A stretch of 64,000 nucleotides of DNA from Hoylesella loescheii DSM 19665 = JCM 12249 = ATCC 15930 (GCF_000378085.1 NZ_KB899211.1:276071-340070); one strand, 5' to 3'; shown: positions 42,674-52,613, counted from the stretch's first letter. The notes: generated by a model from the letters alone, not told the origin. Program-made: numbers and translations.

Positions 42674-44224
42674 ATGATGAAAAGAATTAAAAGCTTATCC
42701 ATACTGTTGGGCACGGCTTTGTTCGGCCTCGTGTCTGCCTGCTCGGACCTAACGCCCATAGACTATTCGGAGATTAATCCCAACAACTTCCCCAAGAACG
42801 AGGAAGACGTGCAAGCTTTGGTGATGAACTGCTATCGCCCACTGCGTGGCAACTGGTGGGATGGTATCTTTACGCCCTCCGAAAAGGGTGTGATGTTTGT
42901 CAACGATTGCACCACGGGCATTATCACTGGCGATTTTGGCGTGCAGAAAATGGCCTCCGAACTCAACTTTTTCCCAACGAGCACAGAGATAACTTGGTTT
43001 TATTATACCCGCCCTAATAGTGATTACAGCGATGGCTACTTAAATAAGATCAGCACTTGCACGCTTACACTCGACGATATAGCCAATGCACCCATCGCCG
43101 AAAGCAAAAAACAGGCTTACGAAGCCGAAGTGCGTTGCGCCCGAGCATTTCTCGCCTACACACTCTACGACATGTATGGCCCGCTGGTTATTGCTCCATT
43201 AGACGTGTTGAAGAATCCTTTGAAAGAACGACCTTTGGGTAGACTCACGCGAGAAGAGCAAGTGAAGTTCATAGAAGACGACCTGCTGTTTGCCGCCGAG
43301 CATCTACCCATGCCCGATAAGGCTGAATATGGTCGATTCAGCAAGGGCTTTGCCAAGATGCTGCTCATACGTTTGTACCTGCACGAAACACCTATAAGCA
43401 AAGACTATTTTAATAAGGTGGAGACGCTGGCACGCGAATTGATGGCCCCGCAGTATGGTTATCAGTTGCAAAGAGACTATGTGAAGATGTTCGAATTGGG
43501 TGGACAGGGTTCGGCCAATAAGGAAATCATCTACGCTTTGCCGTGTTCGTACGAAGGACCGAGTATCAACCAGTGGCACATGATGGTGCTTCCCACCGAT
43601 TTTGAACAAGGCGACATGACTGGCGGATGGGGAACCGTTACCAGCACATGGGCCTTTTACGACTCGTTCGATGCGAAAGACGTGCGCCGAACAAAGCTTC
43701 TGACTACTTATAAAAGCTCTACGGGCGTAGTGAAAGACCGTACCACGCCCGATTCGAAGCTTGCAGTTGGTCCTATAGCACTGAAAATGGGCTACGATCC
43801 ACGTGTGAAAGCGTCGAGCGGAGCATCTGATATCGATCTCATTCTCTATCGTTACGCCGACGTTTACTTGTCGTTGGCCGAGGCTTTGTCGCAAAAGACA
43901 GGCGCAACGGGCAACGATTTGAAGGAAGCAGTTGACCTTATCAACGTTGTTAGGCATCGTGCCGGCATCAATAACCTTTCTGCCGCCGCGCTTGATACAC
44001 CCGAAAAGGTTCTCGACGCTATACTAACCGAACGTTGGCACGAGTTCTGGTGCGAGAACGGACAGTTCCGTGCCGACCTTATTCGTCATCATAAGTTCAT
44101 CCCTTGGGTAAAGAAAATCTACAATTCACCATACGCCGAGGAGTATAAAGAGGTGTATCCATTGCCCCTTTCGGCCATCAACGACGGCAAGGGAGCAGTG
44201 AAACAGAACCCTGGTTATCAATAA
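42674..44224 (+). CDS. susD: SusD/RagB-family glycan-binding lipoprotein
   Basis: A 516-aa surface lipoprotein with leader ending GLVSACSDLTP (lipobox). The SusD fold is shown by the helical TPR-like core (ADVYLSLAEALSQKTG, LINVVRHRAGINNLS), the C-terminal ILTERWHEFWCENGQFRADLIRHHKF, and the closing PLPLSAINDGKGAVKQNPGYQ, all characteristic of the family. It captures glycans and acts as a lid on SusC. A hairpin follows before the next gene, which may lower downstream expression. Confidence 0.95.
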   Translation: MMKRIKSLSILLGTALFGLVSACSDLTPIDYSEINPNNFPKNEEDVQALVMNCYRPLRGNWWDGIFTPSEKGVMFVNDCTTGIITGDFGVQKMASELNFFPTSTEITWFYYTRPNSDYSDGYLNKISTCTLTLDDIANAPIAESKKQAYEAEVRCARAFLAYTLYDMYGPLVIAPLDVLKNPLKERPLGRLTREEQVKFIEDDLLFAAEHLPMPDKAEYGRFSKGFAKMLLIRLYLHETPISKDYFNKVETLARELMAPQYGYQLQRDYVKMFELGGQGSANKEIIYALPCSYEGPSINQWHMMVLPTDFEQGDMTGGWGTVTSTWAFYDSFDAKDVRRTKLLTTYKSSTGVVKDRTTPDSKLAVGPIALKMGYDPRVKASSGASDIDLILYRYADVYLSLAEALSQKTGATGNDLKEAVDLINVVRHRAGINNLSAAALDTPEKVLDAILTERWHEFWCENGQFRADLIRHHKFIPWVKKIYNSPYAEEYKEVYPLPLSAINDGKGAVKQNPGYQ

Positions 44225-44230
44225 AAACAT

Positions 44231-44263
44231 GCTTGGCCGAGGCTTTTGGTGCTTCGGCCAAGC
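44231..44263 (+). other. Intergenic hairpin after susD
   Basis: GCTTGGCCGA (44231-44240) pairs perfectly with TCGGCCAAGC (44254-44263) across 13 nt. There is no T run after it, so it looks like a stabiliser or attenuator between susD and the next gene rather than a full stop. Confidence 0.7.
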
Positions 44264-44281
44264 CCAAAATATCAATACGAC

Positions 44282-45730
44282 ATGAAGAAAATACATTGTA
44301 CTTTGCTTGCGGCCTTGGCACTTTTGGCCGTAGCTTGCGGGAGTGACACCAATGGGAACAACCCCGATAACGGACCGAAGAAAGACCCTGAGACAGGTTT
44401 GAAAACCGTAACATATCAACTAAGCAACGACGAAATAGCCAATCCTGAACGTGGATTGTTCACCCAATACGAATCCAACGCTAAGGACTATGTGGCCCTA
44501 AGCTACCTCAGGAAGCTAAGGAGTGAGGGTAAAACGTTGGTGCAATTGATGTATTACCTGGACGATTACCGCGACAAAGACCTCCCCGAAGGCTTTGCAA
44601 CGAAGTTGGAAGTGGACTTAGACCAAGTGCGTGAAGCGGGAATGAAGGCCATTTTGCGTTTCGCCTACACCGCTAAGCAAGATGGAGCCGATGCCCCCAT
44701 GCACATCATCAAGCGTCATCTCGACCAAATAAAACCTACATTGCACAAGCAAGTGGGTGTAATTGCTTGTGTTCAGGCAGGCTTTATCGGTGCATGGGGC
44801 GAGTGGTATTACTCTACCAACGGGCTAAAAAACGCTACGGCTTATCGCGAGTTGTTGAATAAATGGCTCGAAGTGTTGCCTGCCGAGCGATGCATACAGG
44901 TTCGTACGCCCAAATATAAGCAAGATTTCGTGGGTAACGCCACACCTCTTAACGACAATACGGCCTTTAAAAATACGCCTGCCGCACGTATCGCCCATCA
45001 CAACGACGCCTTTATGACAGACAGAACGAACATGGGCACGTATGTGGATATTGATAAAGACAAGAGCTATATTGCGCAAGATGCACTGTATGTGCCACTT
45101 GGAGGAGAGACAGCAGTTCCGCCATCGGGCGTGAAATGGGCAACTGGCGAAGAGGCATGGAACGAAGTTAGCTACCTGCATTGGTCGTTCTTGAACGACG
45201 CTTACTACAAGGAACTACTCAAAACGTGGAATACAGGTGGCTATTTCAATAAAATCAAGAAGTTCCTTGGCTATCGCTTAGCATTGACAAAGGTCGAATA
45301 TTCGGAGCAAAACGCACCTGGAAGCGATCTAACGGTTAACCTTTTGGTAAACAATTACGGTACGGCTTGCATGTACAATCCCCGTTTGGCCATCCTTGTT
45401 CTTAGTCCTGCAGACGGTGGCAGAGAGTATATTGTCTCTACGGGATTGGATTTCCGCATGGTAAAACCTGGTAAACCCACCAACATGCAGACAAAGCTAA
45501 AGCTTCCTGAAAACATGCCTGAGGGTAAGTATAAGCTTTTATTGTGGCTTCCCGACAAAGATAAGAAGTTGCAAGAAAATCCTAAATACGCTGTACAACT
45601 TGCCAACACCACGACCTGGGGAGAACTAACGGGTTACAACGACCTAAATATCACCCTGAATGTGGCCAAAGACAAGAATGCCAAACCTGGTACTTCATTT
45701 CTTGTCTTCTCAAAGAAGGAAAGGCCGTAG
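44282..45730 (+). CDS. DUF4874/DUF4832 lipoprotein, possible glycan-active enzyme
   Basis: About 482 aa from the ATG at 44282 (MKKIHCTLL), whose leader ends LLAVACGSDTN; the longer frame overlaps the hairpin. Residues about 50-215 match the DUF4874 pattern (EIANPERGLFTQYESNAKDY, REAGMKAILRFAYT, VGVIACVQAGFIGAWGEWYYS), a TIM-barrel-like region, and the remainder matches DUF4832 with an Ig-like end. Such proteins accompany sus loci and exopolysaccharide clusters; the GAWGEWYYS segment could be catalytic but the activity is not known to me. Confidence 0.8.
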   Translation: MKKIHCTLLAALALLAVACGSDTNGNNPDNGPKKDPETGLKTVTYQLSNDEIANPERGLFTQYESNAKDYVALSYLRKLRSEGKTLVQLMYYLDDYRDKDLPEGFATKLEVDLDQVREAGMKAILRFAYTAKQDGADAPMHIIKRHLDQIKPTLHKQVGVIACVQAGFIGAWGEWYYSTNGLKNATAYRELLNKWLEVLPAERCIQVRTPKYKQDFVGNATPLNDNTAFKNTPAARIAHHNDAFMTDRTNMGTYVDIDKDKSYIAQDALYVPLGGETAVPPSGVKWATGEEAWNEVSYLHWSFLNDAYYKELLKTWNTGGYFNKIKKFLGYRLALTKVEYSEQNAPGSDLTVNLLVNNYGTACMYNPRLAILVLSPADGGREYIVSTGLDFRMVKPGKPTNMQTKLKLPENMPEGKYKLLLWLPDKDKKLQENPKYAVQLANTTTWGELTGYNDLNITLNVAKDKNAKPGTSFLVFSKKERP

Positions 45731-45803
45731 TAGACCTTTGAGCAATCGTATGAAGCGAGAAAACCTCTTTTCAACACAATAAGTATAATCCTCAAACAGG
45801 CAA

Positions 45804-47033
45804 ATGACTTATCCAACCACACCTTTTAATGGTGCACCATCGCCTCAAAACGGCAGTGGCGAACAAGCCCAACCCACACCTACACCTACCCATGGAACTG
45901 CTGGTGCTGCAAAACCAACGCGCCTATTGTCGCTCGACCTCTTGCGCGGAATGGACTTGGCCTTCCTTGTTCTTTTCCAACCAGTGGTATATCAGTGGTT
46001 AGAGGCCTGCCAGCCCGCAGCTGGCACGTTCGGCGCAGCCGTTTATGGTCAGATAACCCATGTGCCTTGGCAGGGCTTTTGCTTCTGGGACATCATCATG
46101 CCCTTATTCATGTTCATGTCGGGAATTACCATTCCCTTCTCCATGGCCAAGTATCAGCGTGGTGAAAGCAAGGCAGGCGTGGGGTTCTTGCTCCGTCTGC
46201 TCAAGCGATTTGTGGTACTTTGGGTACTTGGTATGGTGGTTCAGGGCAACCTGCTTGCCCTTGATGCACGCCAACTTCACCTTTACAGCAACACGTTGCA
46301 GAGCATTGCCGTGGGCTATGTGGTGGTTGCCTTGCTTTTCATTTACACCTCTTGGCGCACTCAGTTGGCTGTTGTGGCGAGCTGTATGGTGGCTTATGTG
46401 GCCGTGTTTGCCATTTGGGGGCAGATGGATTTTACCATCGACGCTAACATTTGTGAAGAGATAGATCGGCAGGTGTTGGGTCGTTGGCGCGATGGAGTTA
46501 TATGGAACGGCGACCAATGGCAATGGGATGCCACCTATCACTACACTTGGATACTCTCGTCGCTCAACTTCGTGGGCACCGTTTACCTGGGTTACTTGGC
46601 AGGTGTGGTGCTACGCACGAGCCAATCGGGAACAAGCAAGCTGCGCATCCTACTGCTTTCGGGTGTCGGCCTCATTGTTTTGGCCTTCGCGTTAAGTCCT
46701 ATTGTTCCTATTATCAAGCACATTTGGTCTACCTCGATGACCTTCCTTGCAGGCGGAATCTGTTTCCTGCTCATGGCTACAGCATATTATTGGGTTGACC
46801 TCAAAGGTCATACGCGCGGTCTAATGTGGCTACGCTTCTACGGAACCAACTCGCTCGTGGCCTATGTGCTAGGCGAATACGTGAACTTCTCTTCGCTCAC
46901 CGACTCGCTCTTCTATGGTTTCAAACCCCTGCTTGGCGTCTTCTATCCCGTGCTAGGCGCAACCATGCAGGGTATTTTCGTACTCCTCGTGTTACGATGG
47001 ATGTACAAGTCAAACATATTCGTAAAAGCCTAA
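45804..47033 (+). CDS. Membrane acyltransferase, DUF5009/NagX type
   Basis: A 409-aa inner-membrane protein. After a Pro/Thr-rich soluble N-terminus (1-35) comes LSLDLLRGMDLAFLVLFQPVV, the first helix motif of the heparan-alpha-glucosaminide N-acetyltransferase-like family. FWDIIMPLFMFMSGITIPFSMAKY and about nine further hydrophobic segments follow. In the lysosomal relative the active His transfers acetyl from cytosolic CoA to glucosamine across the membrane. Here it would acetylate a sugar released by the sus locus, or remove a charge, but this is inferred. It is encoded 16 bp before the next lipoprotein gene. Confidence 0.82.
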   Translation: MTYPTTPFNGAPSPQNGSGEQAQPTPTPTHGTAGAAKPTRLLSLDLLRGMDLAFLVLFQPVVYQWLEACQPAAGTFGAAVYGQITHVPWQGFCFWDIIMPLFMFMSGITIPFSMAKYQRGESKAGVGFLLRLLKRFVVLWVLGMVVQGNLLALDARQLHLYSNTLQSIAVGYVVVALLFIYTSWRTQLAVVASCMVAYVAVFAIWGQMDFTIDANICEEIDRQVLGRWRDGVIWNGDQWQWDATYHYTWILSSLNFVGTVYLGYLAGVVLRTSQSGTSKLRILLLSGVGLIVLAFALSPIVPIIKHIWSTSMTFLAGGICFLLMATAYYWVDLKGHTRGLMWLRFYGTNSLVAYVLGEYVNFSSLTDSLFYGFKPLLGVFYPVLGATMQGIFVLLVLRWMYKSNIFVKA

Positions 47034-47049
47034 CTTAAATTATAACATT

Positions 47050-48813
47050 ATGTTCAAACCTATCTATTGTGCATTCGTGCTGCCATTGGCCTTCGCGCTG
47101 GTGGGATGTAGCGATAACGACAACGCTATAAGCATGGAGAAAAACGGTCCGAAACCTGCCATGGAACTACAAGTGACGCCCCAAGACGGACTGTTGTATG
47201 GCGATAAGGTAAACGTTTCGGGACTGATGACCGACGAACGCAACCTGGAACAATACGTGATGACCATCACCAACGGCGCTGGCGACACCCTCGTGCGCAA
47301 GCAACAAAGTCTGTTGGGCGATACGTTTCACGTAAATACCGACCTGCTTGTGGCCTTGCCCAAGAACGCTAAGACCGAAAATCTGAAGCTGCAAGTGCGT
47401 CTGGACAATACACGCAACGGCGAATTGGTGCAGACTTTCGACCTAACCAACGTCTCTGCGCCCGTGTTCACCAACCTATACCTTTTCCTTTCTACGGGTG
47501 AAATGTATCCCCTGACGAAGAACGGAGATGAATTTTCGGTGGCCGACGATATATTCTTCCCCGCTAATACCAAAGGTATCGTGGCAGCAACGCCCGATAA
47601 TTCGGGTATCTACTGGGGCATGAAAGACGGCGAAATCACTACGATGGCCAAAGATTCGATTGTGATTGGCGCCGACGTTGACGCATCGTTTAAGGTGTCT
47701 TTCAACCCCGTTACCTTCGAGTTGACCAAGGGCGAGAAGCATTTCTGGGCACCATTGGGCGACGCCGAGAACTATTACATCCTCGGAACGATATCCGGCC
47801 ACTGGAAAGATGGCGAGATAAAAGAACCTAAAGCCAAGATGGGCATGAAGGGATTTGGCTACGAAGGTGCACAATACTTTACGTGGACGGCTCCCGAAGG
47901 CGAAGATCCCGAAGTGGGAATGTGGGGTAGCACCGCGCCTGGAGCATTCCGTTTGAAGCAGCCCTCCACAGGAAACTACATCCTTTGGGACGGTAAGAAT
48001 ATCGTGATGAGCAAGACCGACGATAAGAATAAGAGCTTCCCCGTTACCGATAAGGGCCACTTTACCATCCGCGCCGAGTTCGAAAAGGGCGTCTGCATCA
48101 TGGTGAAGATAAGTGGCGATGGTAAGTCGCTCACTTTCGCCAACGGCAAAGTAACGGTCAATGGACAAGAGATGCAGTCCACGATCACCCTCAATGGTCA
48201 GAAGCTCAACATCAAATCGGGTAACAGCTACGTTTACGAGGGTGTACTCGACATGAAGAAGGGTCAAACCATCTCGGCTCCATTCAGTCTTGCTTCCTTT
48301 AAAGGCAGCACCGACTTGTTTGATGGCGTGGGTAACGACACATGGACATTGAAGACCGCTAGCGATAAATACTACACACGTATTGATCTCTTTAACGGTG
48401 AATTCTACGCCTGTCCAACCTCCGCTTATCCCCAATTCATCTATATGGATGGTTGGAGTTTGGCTCCGAGAGAAGATGCAACCGACATCGTTTGGAATGC
48501 CGAGAAGGTGATACCTTTGGCTCGCACAGACAAGGGAACATACGAAGGCACGTTCTATAACTTTGGTTGGGGTGGCGATGTGGCCTTCTACGTAACCTAT
48601 CCACGTAGTGGAAAATCACTGCGATTGCCTAGCGCAGCCTTCAATACCACGTATGCCAACACCGGAAATGGGCCTGGTAGCTTCAACATTCCCAAAGAAG
48701 CGGGATATTATAAGGTGGTAATCGACCTGAAAGACGGTATCGAAATAACGCCAAAAGACGAGGTTGTGCGCAAGGGATCAACGCCCTTCACCCTCGAATA
48801 TGTAACGAAGTAG
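47050..48813 (+). CDS. Putative surface glycan-binding lipoprotein (SusE/F-position)
   Basis: A 587-aa protein with leader ending FALVGCSDNDN (lipobox plus acidic tail). It is made of several beta domains: an N-terminal Ig-like part (35-130), repeats containing ENYYILGTISGHWKDGE and FTWTAPEGEDPEVGMWGS, and a C-terminal part with WTLKTASDKYYTRIDLFNGEF and TYEGTFYNFGWGGDVAFYVTYP. The layout is like the multi-domain DUF5121/DUF5125-type and SusE/F proteins that hold glycan at the surface; the precise family is not certain. Confidence 0.78.
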   Translation: MFKPIYCAFVLPLAFALVGCSDNDNAISMEKNGPKPAMELQVTPQDGLLYGDKVNVSGLMTDERNLEQYVMTITNGAGDTLVRKQQSLLGDTFHVNTDLLVALPKNAKTENLKLQVRLDNTRNGELVQTFDLTNVSAPVFTNLYLFLSTGEMYPLTKNGDEFSVADDIFFPANTKGIVAATPDNSGIYWGMKDGEITTMAKDSIVIGADVDASFKVSFNPVTFELTKGEKHFWAPLGDAENYYILGTISGHWKDGEIKEPKAKMGMKGFGYEGAQYFTWTAPEGEDPEVGMWGSTAPGAFRLKQPSTGNYILWDGKNIVMSKTDDKNKSFPVTDKGHFTIRAEFEKGVCIMVKISGDGKSLTFANGKVTVNGQEMQSTITLNGQKLNIKSGNSYVYEGVLDMKKGQTISAPFSLASFKGSTDLFDGVGNDTWTLKTASDKYYTRIDLFNGEFYACPTSAYPQFIYMDGWSLAPREDATDIVWNAEKVIPLARTDKGTYEGTFYNFGWGGDVAFYVTYPRSGKSLRLPSAAFNTTYANTGNGPGSFNIPKEAGYYKVVIDLKDGIEITPKDEVVRKGSTPFTLEYVTK

Positions 48814-48845
48814 AAGATAAAGCCTCAACCTCTCGCCCACAATCG

Positions 48846-48960
48846 GCCTCACCCCCAGCCCCTCTCCAAGGGGAGAGTGGAGTGAGATGCCTTGTGAGTT
48901 TATAGATAAAGCCTCACCCCCAAACCCCTCTCTAAGGGGAGAGGGGAGTGAGATGCTTTG
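48846..48960. repeat. Two copies of a CCTCACCCCC...CCCCTCTCC hairpin repeat
   Basis: Copies at 48848-48900 and 48910-48960 share CCTCACCCCC, CCCCTCTC, AAGGGGAGAG and GGAGTGAGATGC. CCCCTCTCCAAGGGGAGAG is self-complementary and folds into a hairpin. A third copy is at 818-865 after the first gene of the window. Confidence 0.7.
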
Positions 48961-49005
48961 TGAATTATGAGACTAAAAAGCAAAAGAAACCCCAACGTCT
49001 TCAAA

Positions 49006-49215
49006 GCATTTAGCTTAACTCCTTAACTTCATCCTTAGTTGACAAGTTAACAAGTAAACGAGTTAGCCAAGTGGTTAGCCTCTCTGCAACAATGCATTTG
49101 GCTTAACTCCTTAGCTTCATCCTTAGTAGACAAGTTGATAAGTAAACGAGTTAACAAGGTAGTTAGCCTCTCTGCAACAAAGCATTTGGCTTAACTCCTT
49201 AACTTCCTAACTCCT
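49006..49215. repeat. 88-bp tandem repeat, about 2.4 copies
   Basis: GCATTTGGCTTAACTCCTTA-like unit starts occur at 49006, 49094 and 49182, exactly 88 bp apart. Each unit contains an octamer tract (GTTGACAA GTTAACAA GTAAACGA) and GGTTAGCCTCTCTGCAACAA. The last partial copy ends just before the GH31-type gene. Confidence 0.8.
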
Positions 49216-49233
49216 TAACTCCTCAAAAAGAAT

Positions 49234-50820
49234 ATGCACCATCGCACCCTTTCCCTCCTTTTTGCCCTCGCTTTCGCCCTTGTTTTGCATGCGCAACACA
49301 CCACACACATACCTTCGCTGCCAGGCGAACGTTGGTGGGGTGGGGCGACGGCCTTAGGTTCGAAGATGCCATTTGGTAAAGAACTGCCATCGTTCAACCT
49401 CTTTAACCGTAACGACAACAACCAAGTGTCGCCCCTGCTCATCTCTAACAAGGGTCGATATCTATGGAGCGATCGCCCATTTACATTCAGTGTGCGCCAA
49501 GGCGACCTGCATGTAGATTCGCCTTTCGCACCCGTTGCCGCTCAAAAGGTTGGTTCTACCCTGCGCGAGGCTTATCTCGCAGCTATGCACGCCCACTTCC
49601 CACCCAGCGGGAAGTTGCCCGACAGCCTGTTTTTCACCATGCCCCAATACAACACTTGGATTGAACTGATGTACAACCAAAACCAAAAAGACGTATTGGC
49701 ATACGCCGAAGACATTGTGAAAAACGGCTTCCCGCCTGGCATCATCATGATAGACGATAACTGGCAACGGCATTACGGCAACTTCGAGTTTAAACCTGAC
49801 CGCTTCCCAGACCCTGAAGGCATGGTGAAACGTCTGCATCAGATGGGCTTTAAGGTGATGTTATGGGTCTGTCCCTTTGTTTCTGCCGACAGTCCAGAGT
49901 ATCGTGAGCTTGCCGAAAAAGGCTATTTGCTGGCCGATACTACTTCGCAGCCAGCCATTATCAAATGGTGGAACGGGCAAAGTGCCGTCTACGACTTCAC
50001 CAACTCTGATGCCCGCAATCATTTTATCGGCCTTTTGCGCCACGTTCAACAACGTTACGGCATCGACGGCTTTAAGTTCGATGGTGGCGACAACCACTTT
50101 TACCACCGTACCGACCTAGTTTCGCATGGTGGAAAGGATATCGTTTCGGTAGACCATACACGTGCTTGGGCCGAACTGGGACTTGCTTTCCCCTTCAACG
50201 AATATCGTGCAGGCTGGCAGATGGGTGGCAAAGAGCTGGTTCAACGCTTAGGTGACAAAGACTATTCATGGCAAGCCGTGCGCCTACTTATCCCCGACAT
50301 GATTGCGGCAGGTCTGCTTGGATACGCCTACGCTTGTCCCGACATGATTGGTGGCGGATCGTTCGCCACCTTCCTAGGTATCGATGCCAGTCAGTTCGAC
50401 CAACAACTCATCGTTCGTTCGGCGCAAGTTCATGCCCTTATGCCCATGATGCAGTTCTCGGTAGCACCTTGGCGCATCCTCGATGCCCAACATCTGCAAG
50501 CCGTTAAGGCAATGGCCAACCTCCATGCCACCTTTGGGCACTACATATTGCAGTGTGCACGTCAGTCGGCTACAACGGGCGAGCCCATCGTTCAAAGTCT
50601 CGAATACGCCTATCCCAATCGTGGTTATGCCGAGATAGCTGACCAATGGATGCTCGGCCCGCGATATATGGTGGCGCCGATGGTAAATGCAGGCACCAGC
50701 CGAAGCGTAGTTCTTCCTCCTGGGAAATGGAAAGACGACCGCGGACGCGTGCTTAAAGGTGGCCGAACGATAACCATTGACGTGCCGCTGAACCGACTGC
50801 CTTACTACGAAAGGCTCTAA
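49234..50820 (+). CDS. GH31-type glycoside hydrolase
   Basis: A 528-aa exported enzyme with signal peptide ending LHAQHT (about residue 21). A small beta domain (25-125) precedes the barrel. The nucleophile region reads GIDGFKFDGGD (Asp283), the entry motif is PPGIIMIDDNWQ, and CPDMIGGGSF (near 368-376) matches the GHDIGGF-type loop of GH31. It should hydrolyse an alpha-linked sugar (glucose, xylose or galactose types exist in this family) in the periplasm or at the surface. It belongs to the sus-like locus by order, although repeats separate it from the previous gene. Confidence 0.87.
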   Translation: MHHRTLSLLFALAFALVLHAQHTTHIPSLPGERWWGGATALGSKMPFGKELPSFNLFNRNDNNQVSPLLISNKGRYLWSDRPFTFSVRQGDLHVDSPFAPVAAQKVGSTLREAYLAAMHAHFPPSGKLPDSLFFTMPQYNTWIELMYNQNQKDVLAYAEDIVKNGFPPGIIMIDDNWQRHYGNFEFKPDRFPDPEGMVKRLHQMGFKVMLWVCPFVSADSPEYRELAEKGYLLADTTSQPAIIKWWNGQSAVYDFTNSDARNHFIGLLRHVQQRYGIDGFKFDGGDNHFYHRTDLVSHGGKDIVSVDHTRAWAELGLAFPFNEYRAGWQMGGKELVQRLGDKDYSWQAVRLLIPDMIAAGLLGYAYACPDMIGGGSFATFLGIDASQFDQQLIVRSAQVHALMPMMQFSVAPWRILDAQHLQAVKAMANLHATFGHYILQCARQSATTGEPIVQSLEYAYPNRGYAEIADQWMLGPRYMVAPMVNAGTSRSVVLPPGKWKDDRGRVLKGGRTITIDVPLNRLPYYERL

Positions 50821-50969
50821 CAGGCGCAGCGTGTAAACAACCAACCGCACCCCACTAGTCAACACTGGCGGGGTGTTGGGGTGTATAGGTTAAATCGTCG
50901 GTTGTGTGTTGGTAAGTGTAGGGAAAGTGTTTTTCCTAACATTTCCTATGCGTTCACAGTATATTTTAC

Positions 50970-50977
50970 TACCTTTG
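50970..50977 (+). promoter_or_regulatory. -7 box before the GH109-like gene
   Basis: TACCTTTG matches TAnnTTTG, 76 bp before the ATG at 51054. No TTTG at the right distance was found, so the promoter is tentative. Confidence 0.5.
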
Positions 50978-51053
50978 TTGCCAACAATCAGGCCTTTCGA
51001 ATCACGCCATCATATTGTTCGTTCGACTTTAACATTAAAAATAAACAGCATAT

Positions 51054-52613
51054 ATGTTACGTAAAAACCTACTATTACAACTGTCGCTCGCAGCACTCGC
51101 ACTGATGCCGCAAGCGATGAAAGCACAGTTTAACTGGCCTTACAAAAACGTTAACGGCACGTTGGTTACCGATGTACCCCAACGCGACGCAGGACAGCAA
51201 TCGGCCCTCAACCTCGTTACGCCCAAAATAAAGGTCGTACGCGTGGCCTTCGTTGGTCTTGGCATGCGTGGCCCTGGTGCTGTTGAACGCTGGACGCACA
51301 TCCCCGGCATCGAGATTAAGGCTCTTTGCGACTACGAAAAGAGCCGTGCCGAGGGCTGCCAAAAGTTCTTGAAGCAAGCCAGTATGCCTGCCGCAGACAT
51401 CTATTACGGTGAAAACGGCTACAAGGAACTGTGCAAACGCCCCGATATCGACCTCGTTTACATCGCAACCGACTGGGATCACCACTTCCCCGTTGCCAAA
51501 GAGGCCATGACGAACGGTAAGCATGCGGCCATAGAAGTGCCTTCGGCTATGAACATGCACGAGATTTGGGAACTTATCAACTTGTCCGAGAAGAAACGTC
51601 TGCACTGCATCATGCTTGAAAACTGTTGCTACGACTTCTTCGAACTCAACTCGCTGCACATGGCACAAGAGGGTCTTTTCGGCGACGTAATTTATGCGCA
51701 AGGTGCTTATCGACACGAGTTGTCGCCCTTCTGGAAGCACTATTGGAAGAAAGGACCCGACGACAAGCTGGGCTGGCGCCTACGTTACAACAAGGAATTT
51801 CGTGGCGACGTGTATGCCACACACGGACTTGGCCCCATCGCACAGGTGCTTAACATCCACCGTGGCGACCGCATGCGCACCCTCATCGCTATGGATACAC
51901 ACTCGTTTAACGGTAAAAAGCAAGTGGAGAAATTCACTGGCCAGCCTTGCGACACTTTCCGTAATGGCGACCAAACCACAACGCTTATCCGCACAGAACA
52001 AGGTAAGATGATGGAAATTATCCACAACGTGATGACGCCACAGCCATATAATCGCATGTATCAGCTAACGGGCACCAAGGGATTTGCCAACAAATACCCC
52101 GTGGAAGGTTACGCCGTGTCGGCCAAAGACATGAAAGAGGCTGGCGTTACACCATCAAATGACGACCTTTCGGGACACGAATACCTCAAAGAAGCCGACA
52201 TGAAGGCGCTGGTAGAACGCTACACCAGTCCGATTGTGAAGAAATATGGCGACGAGGCCAAAGAAGTGGGCGGTCACGGAGGTATGGACTTCATCATGGA
52301 TAGCCGCTTGGTGTACTGTCTGCAAAATGGTTTGCCACTCGATATGGACGTTTACGACTTGGCCGAGTGGTGCTGTTTGGCTGAACTAGGCTCTATCTCG
52401 ATGGACAACGGCTTTATGCCTGTAGAAGTTCCTGATTTCACTCGCGGTCATTGGAACGAGGTTAAGGGCTACAAGCACGCTTACGCTTCGCCCGAAGATG
52501 AGGCTAAAACCCTTACCGAAGCCAAGGCATTCACGGCTCAACTGAAAGCTAAAGGCGCAAAATATTGGGCTGCTGCCGACAAGAAAGCGGGTAAGAAGAA
52601 AGGTAAGAAGTAA
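51054..52613 (+). CDS. Gfo/Idh/MocA oxidoreductase-fold enzyme, GH109-like
   Basis: A 519-aa exported protein, leader ending AMKAQFN. An N-terminal NAD-binding Rossmann domain (VRVAFVGLGMRGPGAVERW, residues 62-80; ALCDYEKSRAEG; DLVYIATDWDHH; HAAIEVPSAM) is followed by the catalytic domain with the conserved YATHGLGPIAQV. That His-Gly-Leu-Gly motif and the secretion signal match GH109 alpha-N-acetylgalactosaminidases, which cleave by an NAD-dependent redox route. If so, the locus would process GalNAc-containing glycans such as mucin, but non-glycosidase relatives exist. The Lys-rich tail is likely unstructured. Confidence 0.84.
   Translation: MLRKNLLLQLSLAALALMPQAMKAQFNWPYKNVNGTLVTDVPQRDAGQQSALNLVTPKIKVVRVAFVGLGMRGPGAVERWTHIPGIEIKALCDYEKSRAEGCQKFLKQASMPAADIYYGENGYKELCKRPDIDLVYIATDWDHHFPVAKEAMTNGKHAAIEVPSAMNMHEIWELINLSEKKRLHCIMLENCCYDFFELNSLHMAQEGLFGDVIYAQGAYRHELSPFWKHYWKKGPDDKLGWRLRYNKEFRGDVYATHGLGPIAQVLNIHRGDRMRTLIAMDTHSFNGKKQVEKFTGQPCDTFRNGDQTTTLIRTEQGKMMEIIHNVMTPQPYNRMYQLTGTKGFANKYPVEGYAVSAKDMKEAGVTPSNDDLSGHEYLKEADMKALVERYTSPIVKKYGDEAKEVGGHGGMDFIMDSRLVYCLQNGLPLDMDVYDLAEWCCLAELGSISMDNGFMPVEVPDFTRGHWNEVKGYKHAYASPEDEAKTLTEAKAFTAQLKAKGAKYWAAADKKAGKKKGKK

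Noticed and set aside
47476..48435. 319-codon open frame on the minus strand inside the surface lipoprotein gene
   Set aside because: Antisense to a lipoprotein with a clear signal and domains; no family features.
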